A DNA stretch of 48,266 bases from the NCBI GenBank assembly GCA_016286555.1, contig JAEETA010000018.1:1-48266 (forward strand), read 5' to 3'. Below the pieces are notes generated by a model. The model saw only the letters and a program-made list of their open reading frames with translations. It was not told where the DNA came from and did no database searches. The translations under genes were made by a program, and so were the position numbers. Positions within the stretch are counted from its first letter, which is position 1. Every line of letters begins with the position of its first letter. Positions 42,456 to 48,266 of this stretch are shown here, one piece after another. The stretch comes from Lachnospiraceae bacterium. Its GTDB lineage: Bacteria; Bacillota; Clostridia; Lachnospirales; Lachnospiraceae.

Positions 42456-43095
42456 GGATGTGAGACTCGAGACTTTTCTGGAACTGATGAATCCCGAAGC
42501 GCCCGCAGACCTTCTGGCGCTGGAGGAAAAAGCGCTCGGGGACGGGGTACCCATCATACGCAGACCTGTGCAGAGCTTTCTGCGTTTCTTTTTGAATGTG
42601 AAAAAGCCGGGGCGGATTCTGGAAGTGGGGACCGCCGTCGGCTTTTCTGCGTTGTGGATGGACCGTTTTTCCCCGGAAGGATGTGTCATTACCACCATGG
42701 AAAAATCCCCGGAGCGTGCGGCGGAGGCGAGACAGCATTTTGCCGAGTTCGGATCGGAGGAGCGCATCACCCTGCTGGAGGGAGATGCGGCAGAACTTTT
42801 AAAGGGGCTTAACGGCACCTATGATCTGATCTTTATGGATGCGGCCAAGGGCCAGTACATCCATTTCCTGCCGGAGGTAAAGCGACTCCTTGCAGTGGGT
42901 GGCGTCCTCATCTCCGACAATATGCTGCGGGACGGAGAACTCATCGAATCCCGCTTTGCGGTCACCAGGCGCAACCGTACCATTCACGGCAGGATGCGGG
43001 AATATCTCTTCGCCCTGAAGGAAGATCCGTCCCTGGAGACGGTGCTGATGGATGTGGGCGACGGCCTGGCCCTCAGTGTGAAAAAGGAAGACTGA
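42448..43095 (+). CDS. O-methyltransferase, SAM-dependent (YrrM/caffeoyl-CoA type)
   Basis: About 215 residues. Motif I is ILEVGTAVGFSALWM; MEKSPERAAEARQHF follows, and DLIFMDAAKGQYIHFLPEV and LLAVGGVLISDNMLRDGE are typical of the class I metal-dependent O-methyltransferases near U32 peptidases in Firmicutes. The likely substrate is a tRNA wobble uridine (TrmR-like hydroxyuridine methylation), inferred from context with the U32 gene, not proven. The start at 42448 overlaps the end of the MltG-like gene; an ATG at 42430 is an alternative whose first codons contain the GGAGG site. Confidence 0.88.
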   Translation: MSEDVRLETFLELMNPEAPADLLALEEKALGDGVPIIRRPVQSFLRFFLNVKKPGRILEVGTAVGFSALWMDRFSPEGCVITTMEKSPERAAEARQHFAEFGSEERITLLEGDAAELLKGLNGTYDLIFMDAAKGQYIHFLPEVKRLLAVGGVLISDNMLRDGELIESRFAVTRRNRTIHGRMREYLFALKEDPSLETVLMDVGDGLALSVKKED

Positions 43096-44355
43096 ATGAT
43101 CCCCAATACGAAAAATCACAATTCCATACCCGAACTGCTGATTCCGGCAGCAAACCTGGAAGTGCTGAAGATCGCGGTAAACTACGGCGCGGATGCGGTG
43201 TACATCGGCGGAGAAGCTTTCAGCCTCCGGGCAAAGGCGGACAATTTCCCGCCGGCCGCCATGGCGGAGGGCATCGCCTATGCTCATGAGAGAGGCGTGC
43301 GCGTCTATATCACCGCCAACATTCTGGCCCACAACGGAGATCTGGGAGAAGCGCGGAAATATTTTGCACAGCTCCGGGACCTGAAGCCTGATGCGCCCGA
43401 TGCCCTCATCATCTCCGATCCCGGTATGCTCCGGGTCTGCAGACAGGAATGGCCCGAGGCGGAGATCCATATTTCCACCCAGGCCAACAATACCAATTAT
43501 GAAACCTACCGTTTCTGGTGGGATCTGGGAGCAAAGCGCGTGGTCAGCGCCAGAGAACTGAGTCTGACAGAACTGTCGGAAATCAGAAAGCAGATCCCTG
43601 ATGAAATGGAGATCGAAACCTTTGTTCACGGTGCCATGTGCATTTCCTACTCCGGCAGATGCCTCCTGTCCAATGCTCTCACCGGGCGGGATGCCAACCG
43701 TGGTGCCTGCACCCATCCCTGCAGATGGAAATATGCCATCATGGAGGAGACCAGGCCCGGGGAATACTTCCCCATCGAGGAGACGGAGCGGGGCACCTTC
43801 ATCATGAACTCCAAAGATCTGTGCATGATCGAGCATATCCCCGAGCTGGTGAAGGCGGGCATCGACAGTTTCAAGATCGAAGGCCGCATGAAAACGGCCC
43901 TCTACGTGGCTACCGTGGCCAGGACCTATCGCATGGCACTGGATGATTACGCCCGGTCCGAGGAGCTGTACCGCAGCCGCCTGGAGGTGTATCGCCGGGA
44001 GATCGCCATGTGCACCTACCGCAGCTTTACCACCGGATTTTTCTTCGGAAAGCCCGGTCCCGAGGATCAGATCTACGACAACAGCACCTACGTGACGGAT
44101 GCGGTGTTCCTGGCATCCATCGACGGGGTGGAGGGAGATTTCGCCCTCTTTGAGCAGAAAAATAAATTCTCCGTGGGAGAATCCATCGAGATCATGAAGC
44201 CCGACGGCCGCAACATCACCGTCACCGTGGAGGAAATGATCGGGGAGGACGGAAGCTCCGTGGAGTCCTGTCCCCACGCAAGGGAACGGATCAAAGTGCG
44301 CCTGAGCGAAGTCCCGTCTGTGGGAGATCTGCTGCGCCGCCCGGGAACCAGGTAG
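43096..44355 (+). CDS. U32 family peptidase / prephenate-dependent tRNA hydroxylation type
   Basis: A 419-residue member of the U32 (collagenase-like, TrhP/YrrN-YrrO) group. Markers are IPELLIPAANLEVLKIAVNYGADAVYIGG, HISTQANNTNYET and FVHGAMCISYSGRCLLSNAL. The Cys pair region is GRDANRGACTHPCRWKY, and MNSKDLCMIEHIPELVKAGIDSFKIEGRMK follows. U32 proteins with this Cys pattern are linked to iron-sulfur-dependent hydroxylation of U34 in tRNA. Together with the immediately preceding O-methyltransferase this suggests a two-step ho5U then mo5U route (inference). It directly follows the methyltransferase stop. Confidence 0.92.
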   Translation: MIPNTKNHNSIPELLIPAANLEVLKIAVNYGADAVYIGGEAFSLRAKADNFPPAAMAEGIAYAHERGVRVYITANILAHNGDLGEARKYFAQLRDLKPDAPDALIISDPGMLRVCRQEWPEAEIHISTQANNTNYETYRFWWDLGAKRVVSARELSLTELSEIRKQIPDEMEIETFVHGAMCISYSGRCLLSNALTGRDANRGACTHPCRWKYAIMEETRPGEYFPIEETERGTFIMNSKDLCMIEHIPELVKAGIDSFKIEGRMKTALYVATVARTYRMALDDYARSEELYRSRLEVYRREIAMCTYRSFTTGFFFGKPGPEDQIYDNSTYVTDAVFLASIDGVEGDFALFEQKNKFSVGESIEIMKPDGRNITVTVEEMIGEDGSSVESCPHARERIKVRLSEVPSVGDLLRRPGTR

Positions 44356-44460
44356 CATGAAATCCGGGACCGGCCGCGGGCGGAAACGCTGACTTGCAAT
44401 TTTTCGGTTCTGAGTGTAAGGTAGTACTAATTTTTGACAGGCAGAAAGGATGCGTGCGAA

Positions 44461-46572
44461 ATGAGCGAAGTACTGAATGTGGAAGAGATCTTTGCCAGCA
44501 AGGTATTTACTCTCGGCAAAATGAGAGAGCGCCTGCCCAAGACCACCTTTAAAGAGGTGCAGCGGGTGATGGAAAAGGGCGGAGAGCTTTCCAAGGAATC
44601 CGCCGACGTTGTGGCAAAGGCCATGAAGGACTGGGCCGTCGAGAACGGTGCCACCCATTACACCCACTGGTTCCAGCCCCTCACCGGTATCACTGCGGAG
44701 AAGCATGACGCCTTCGTGACCCATCCCGATACCGAGGGCCATATGATCATGGAATTTTCCGGCAAGGAGCTCATCAAGGGCGAGCCGGATGCTTCCTCCT
44801 TCCCCTCCGGCGGACTCCGTGCCACCTTCGAGGCCAGAGGCTATACCGTCTGGGACATCACTTCCCCCGCATTTTTGAAGGAAGACGCCACCGGCGTGAT
44901 CCTTTGCATTCCCACCGCATTCTGTTCCTATACCGGAGAAGCGCTGGACAAAAAGACTCCCCTTCTCCGCTCCATGGAAGCCATCAGCCAGCAGGCCCTG
45001 CGCATTGTGAGGCTTTTCGGTAATACCGAGGCCACCCGCGTCACCGCCAGCGTCGGCGCGGAGCAGGAGTATTTTCTGGTGGATCGTGAAAAATACCTCC
45101 GCAGAGAGGATCTGATCTTCGCCGGCAGATCTCTCTTCGGCGCTCCCGCACCCAAGGGTCAGGAGCTGGAGGATCACTACTTCGGTACCATCCGTGAGCG
45201 CATCGGCGCTTACATGAAGGATCTGAACATCGAGCTGTGGAAGCTGGGTGTTACCGCCAAGACCCAGCACAATGAAGTGGCGCCCGCTCAGCACGAGCTG
45301 GCACCCATCTATGAGACTGCAAACATCGCCGTGGATCACAACCAACTGGTGATGGAGACCATGAAGAAGGTGGCCGGACGTCACGGCCTCACCTGCCTGC
45401 TGCACGAGAAGCCCTTCGCAGGCGTCAATGGTTCCGGTAAGCACGACAACTGGTCACTCTCAACTGACAATGGTGTCAACTTGCTGGATCCCGGTCGTAC
45501 ACCCAATGAAAATGTCCAGTTCCTGCTGGTTCTTTCCTGCATCCTGAAGGCTGTGGACGAGCATGCGGATCTGCTGCGCTGGAGCGCTTCGGACGTAGGA
45601 AACGATCACCGTCTGGGCGCCGACGAGGCACCTCCCGCCATCATTTCCGTCTTCCTGGGATCTCAGCTGGACGATGTGGTGAGCCAGCTCATCGAGACCG
45701 GACAGGCAGCCCGTTCCGTCCAGGGAGGCAAGCTGCGCACCGGTGTGTCCACTTTGAATGACATCGAGAAGGATGCCACCGACCGGAACCGTACTTCTCC
45801 CTTCGCCTTCACCGGCAACAAGTTTGAGTTCCGTATGGTAGGCTCCAGCGATTCCATCGCGGATGCCAATACCACTCTGAATGCCATCGTTGCGGAAGCC
45901 TTCTGTGAGGCTGCTGACGAGCTGGAGGGTGCGGAGAATTTCGAGATGGCGGTCCACGACCTCATCAAGCGTTACCTCACCGAGCACGAGCGCATTATCT
46001 TCAACGGCGACGGCTACTCCGAGGAGTGGAAGCTTGAAGCGGAGCGCAGAGGCCTGCCCAACATCCGCAGCACCGTAGAATCCGCTGCGGCTCTGACCAC
46101 CGATAAGTCCGTGGAACTCTTCAAGAAGTTCGGTATCTTCACCAAAACCGAGCTGGAGTCCCGCGAGGAAGTTACCTACGAGCTCTATTCCAAGAGCATC
46201 AACATTGAAGCACTCACCATGGTGGACATGGTAAAGAAGCAGTACGTTCCCGCCGTGATGAAGTACAGCGGACAGCTGGCAAAGGGCATGCTGGCCATCC
46301 GCGAAGCCGGCGGCAGAGCAGCCGTGGAGGCCGCTCATCTCAGAGAGATCGAGAGTCTCCTGGAGAAGGTGGAGCGGGCGAGAGAGGCACTGGAGAAGGT
46401 ATGCGCTACCTCCCAGGCCATGACCGATCCCAAAAAGCAGGCCTTCGCCTTCCACGAGAAGGTGGTTCCCGCCATGGAGAAGCTCCGTGCTCCCGTGGAT
46501 GCACTGGAAATGCTGGTGGACAAGGAAGCCTGGCCCGTACCCGCTTACAGCGAGCTGATTTTCGAAGTCTAG
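44461..46572 (+). CDS. glnN: Glutamine synthetase type III
   Basis: ATP-dependent synthesis of glutamine from glutamate and ammonium. At 703 residues (from MSEVLNVEEIFASKVF, 44461; the TTG at 44434 has no support) it has the length of GSIII, far longer than GSI. Signatures are HYTHWFQPLTGITAEKHD, GAEQEYFLVDREKY, KTQHNEVAPAQHELAPIYE, GSGKHDNWSLSTD, NDHRLGADEAPPAIIS and the long C-terminal helical domain. Upstream, TTGCAA at 44394 has only a poor -10. It is followed by a strong terminator and then a tRNA-Gln gene. Confidence 0.95.
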   Translation: MSEVLNVEEIFASKVFTLGKMRERLPKTTFKEVQRVMEKGGELSKESADVVAKAMKDWAVENGATHYTHWFQPLTGITAEKHDAFVTHPDTEGHMIMEFSGKELIKGEPDASSFPSGGLRATFEARGYTVWDITSPAFLKEDATGVILCIPTAFCSYTGEALDKKTPLLRSMEAISQQALRIVRLFGNTEATRVTASVGAEQEYFLVDREKYLRREDLIFAGRSLFGAPAPKGQELEDHYFGTIRERIGAYMKDLNIELWKLGVTAKTQHNEVAPAQHELAPIYETANIAVDHNQLVMETMKKVAGRHGLTCLLHEKPFAGVNGSGKHDNWSLSTDNGVNLLDPGRTPNENVQFLLVLSCILKAVDEHADLLRWSASDVGNDHRLGADEAPPAIISVFLGSQLDDVVSQLIETGQAARSVQGGKLRTGVSTLNDIEKDATDRNRTSPFAFTGNKFEFRMVGSSDSIADANTTLNAIVAEAFCEAADELEGAENFEMAVHDLIKRYLTEHERIIFNGDGYSEEWKLEAERRGLPNIRSTVESAAALTTDKSVELFKKFGIFTKTELESREEVTYELYSKSINIEALTMVDMVKKQYVPAVMKYSGQLAKGMLAIREAGGRAAVEAAHLREIESLLEKVERAREALEKVCATSQAMTDPKKQAFAFHEKVVPAMEKLRAPVDALEMLVDKEAWPVPAYSELIFEV

Positions 46573-46595
46573 ATTTGAAATTCATGGTTTGAAAT

Positions 46596-46630
46596 CTCCC
46601 GGGAGAAATCCTTCTCCCGGGAGTCTTTTT
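46596..46630 (+). terminator. Intrinsic terminator of glnN
   Basis: CTCCCGGGAGAA (46596-46607) pairs perfectly with TTCTCCCGGGAG (46612-46623) around ATCC, followed by TCTTTTT. Confidence 0.92.
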
Positions 46631-46727
46631 GCCCCGCCACCCCGGCCTCCTGCTGTTCTTTCGGAGCCCTACATTTGCCCATTTTCCGCGGTTTTCCGGC
46701 TGACTTCTAAAATTTTGAAAAAAGCAC

Positions 46728-46756
46728 TTGCAAAAAGAAAAATCTTTTAGTATAAT
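46728..46756 (+). promoter_or_regulatory. Promoter of tRNA-Gln
   Basis: TTGCAA (46728-46733), 17 bases, perfect TATAAT (46751-46756). It lies 18 bases before the tRNA. Confidence 0.85.
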
Positions 46757-46774
46757 TCTTCGAGTGACGCACAT

Positions 46775-46847
46775 AGGGATATAGCCAAACGGTAAGGCAG
46801 CGGATTCTGATTCCGTCATTTTCTAGGTTCGAATCCTAGTATCCCTG
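46775..46847 (+). tRNA. tRNA-Gln (anticodon CUG)
   Basis: A full cloverleaf of 73 bases can be drawn. Acceptor AGGGATA/TATCCCT, D-stem GCC/GGC, anticodon stem GCGGA/TCCGT with loop TTCTGAT (anticodon CTG), T-stem CTAGG/CCTAG with loop TTCGAAT, and discriminator G. CCA is not encoded (CGA follows). It reads CAG codons. Confidence 0.93.
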
Positions 46848-46849
46848 CG

Positions 46850-46884
46850 AACCCCGTCTAGGTTATAGACGGGGTTTTCTTTTT
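46850..46884 (+). terminator. Intrinsic terminator of tRNA-Gln
   Basis: AACCCCGTCTA pairs with TAGACGGGGTT around GGTTA, followed by TTTTCTTTTT. Confidence 0.92.
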
Positions 46885-46918
46885 GCTTTGAGATCGGATT
46901 TTATAAGGAGGGGAGCAT

Positions 46919-47971
46919 ATGGAAGAAGCGAACATCCTTCAAACACAAACGCCGGAACCGGAAGCGCCGGATGCGAAGAAACATTTTTCCCGCATCGGTC
47001 TGCGGCTTTTTATCGGCGTTATCATCATGCACGCAGTCTCCATCGGCAGCGCGCTCCTTTGTGCAAAGATCTGGCCCCAGATCGCAGGGAATACCACCAT
47101 GGCACTGGTGGCGTCCTACATTCCCATGCTTTTCATCGGCTACCCTGCCATGTATCTGCTGCTGAAGCCCCTGCCGGCAGAGCAGCCCGGCAATGGACAG
47201 CTGGGACCCAAGTGGTTTTTCATGTTTTTCCTCATGACCTACGGCTGCATGGTGGTGGCGAATCTCGTCGGTACCCTCGTGGGCGCTTTGATCGAAACGC
47301 TGTTCCCGGGCACTGTGGCAGCCACCAATGATGTCCAGACCATCCTGATGGACGGAAACATGTTCGTCACCTTCCTGTTCGCGGTGGTCTGTGCACCCAT
47401 TCTGGAGGAACTGATCTTCCGGAAGCTCCTGGTGGACCGTACTCTGATCTACGGGGAGGGCGTGTCCATCGTCTTCAGCGGACTGGTCTTCGGTCTCTTC
47501 CATGGGAATCTGACCCAGTTCGTCTACGCTTTTGTCATCGGTGTCATTTTTGCACTGGTGTATGCCCGCACCGGTAAGATCTACATCACCATAGCCCTGC
47601 ATATGATGCTGAACTTCATCGGCGGCATCCTGGGTGTGCTCGTGATCAAAAAGCTGGGAGCCGAGGATATGCTTTCGGGGCTTACCGACATGAGCGACAT
47701 GAGTGACCTGGCGGCCATGGCAGAGCTCATGCAGACCCACGGAAAGACCTTCATCCTTTTGGCCTGCTACGCCCTGGTCCTTTACGGCATGGTTTTCGCA
47801 GGCATCATCCTGCTCATCGTAAACCGTAAGGCATTGACTCCCAGACCCGGGAAACTGCAGATCCCTAAGGGACAGCGTTTTGCCACCGTCATCTGCAACC
47901 TGGGAATGGTTCTGTTCCTTGTACTCATGATCTTCATCATTGTGGCGGAGATCGTGGGACTCAACCTATAA
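46919..47971 (+). CDS. CPBP family intramembrane glutamic endopeptidase
   Basis: A polytopic membrane protease of the CAAX/ABI (CPBP) group with about eight hydrophobic segments in 350 residues. The catalytic motifs are complete: motif 1 EELIFRK (EExxxR), motif 2 FGLFHGNLTQF (FxxxH) and motif 3 HMMLNFIGG (HxxxN). Members process or protect peptides and membrane proteins, for example bacteriocin self-immunity in some families; the substrate here is unknown. The N-terminal ~25 residues are acidic/polar and cytoplasmic. The start has AAGGAGGGGAGCAT upstream. It is 19 bases before the thioesterase gene. Confidence 0.9.
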   Translation: MEEANILQTQTPEPEAPDAKKHFSRIGLRLFIGVIIMHAVSIGSALLCAKIWPQIAGNTTMALVASYIPMLFIGYPAMYLLLKPLPAEQPGNGQLGPKWFFMFFLMTYGCMVVANLVGTLVGALIETLFPGTVAATNDVQTILMDGNMFVTFLFAVVCAPILEELIFRKLLVDRTLIYGEGVSIVFSGLVFGLFHGNLTQFVYAFVIGVIFALVYARTGKIYITIALHMMLNFIGGILGVLVIKKLGAEDMLSGLTDMSDMSDLAAMAELMQTHGKTFILLACYALVLYGMVFAGIILLIVNRKALTPRPGKLQIPKGQRFATVICNLGMVLFLVLMIFIIVAEIVGLNL

Positions 47972-47990
47972 AAATCTTTTCGGAGAAGCC

Positions 47991-48266
47991 ATGTACACAT
48001 TTCCATCCAGAGTCCGCTTCAGTGAGGCGGGAGCCGACGGGCTCCTGACCATGGCGGGCGTCGTCAATTATTTTCAGGACTGCTCCACCTTCCAGTCGGA
48101 AGACGCGGGGGTGGGACTGGACTACCTCCGGGCCAAAGGCATGGTCTGGGTCATCAACAGCTGGCAGATCGAGGTGCTCCGCTATCCCGCTCTGGGAGAG
48201 CACATCACCGCAGGCACCGCTCCCTACGAACTGAAAGGCTTCCTGGGCATGCGTAATTTCGTGCTC
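47991..48266 (+). CDS. Acyl-ACP thioesterase, N-terminal part (3' end outside window)
   Basis: 92 codons from the ATG at 47991 (CGGAGAAGCC upstream) run open to the window edge. The product starts MYTFPSRVRFSEAGADGLLT and continues MAGVVNYFQDCSTFQSEDAG, LDYLRAKGMVWVINSWQIEV and LRYPALGEHITAGTAPYELK. This is the hotdog-fold acyl-ACP thioesterase pattern (4-hydroxybenzoyl-CoA thioesterase-like start with an Asn in VVNYFQD). It likely releases fatty acids from acyl-carrier protein in the cytoplasm. The catalytic C-terminal half is not visible. Confidence 0.88.
   Translation, partial: MYTFPSRVRFSEAGADGLLTMAGVVNYFQDCSTFQSEDAGVGLDYLRAKGMVWVINSWQIEVLRYPALGEHITAGTAPYELKGFLGMRNFVL

Noticed and set aside
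1..48266. CRISPR arrays, insertion sequences, prophage or integrase genes
   Set aside because: No regularly spaced repeats, transposase or integrase motifs were seen on either strand.

Overview
The window looks like part of a chromosome from an anaerobic clostridial Firmicute, most likely family Lachnospiraceae. This is inferred from gene content: archaeal/eukaryotic-type ProS, HprK with a Crh-like HPr, RapZ-WhiA, IreB-RuvX-YrzB, RNase J, YlbF, type III glutamine synthetase and an agr-type peptide locus. No rRNA is present to confirm the taxon. By eye most of the window is moderately GC-rich with GC-rich third positions. This produces many long antisense ORFs, which I treat as shadows.

Layout: 1-471 is the end of proS, followed by a DEDDh exonuclease. 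A leftward block (1567-6322) holds dacF, a YczE/YitT-like membrane protein and ftsH. From 6502 rightward come a DUF1846 protein, trmB, trxA and uvrC. The cell-wall/carbon-control cluster follows: hprK-glcK-murB-rapZ-whiA-crh, then class II fructose-bisphosphate aldolase. A mixed region (17130-22344) holds a cyclophilin, a GNAT enzyme, a small lipoprotein and a large secreted DUF4214 protein.

22558-26109 encodes the most unusual protein: a 1183-residue soluble double AAA+ ATPase. It has a ClpA/B-type module, a receiver-like middle domain and a C-terminal FtsH-type AAA plus M41 zinc protease. Convergent to it lies an AT-richer leftward module (26175-30594) that I read as a complete agr-type quorum-sensing operon. 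In transcription order it holds a secreted Cys/His-rich mini-protein, an orphan solute-binding lipoprotein, a 50-residue AgrD-like pheromone precursor, AgrB, a LytTR response regulator and an AgrC-like histidine kinase.

The rest is housekeeping: tadA, epsC (serine acetyltransferase), prmA, rsmE, nifS/nifZ-type desulfurase with thiI, a second HPr-like protein lacking the catalytic His, mtaB, ireB-ruvX-yrzB, rnjA, ylbF, a truncated MltG-like protein, an O-methyltransferase, a U32 peptidase, glutamine synthetase III, tRNA-Gln(CUG), a CPBP protease and the start of an acyl-ACP thioesterase.

Functional themes are carbon-catabolite signalling through HprK and two Ser46-type HPr relatives, sulfur supply and tRNA thiolation (epsC, desulfurase, thiI, mtaB), RNA decay (RNase J, YlbF), and protein quality control (FtsH and the novel protease). 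Cell-cell signalling is carried by the apparently acquired agr module.
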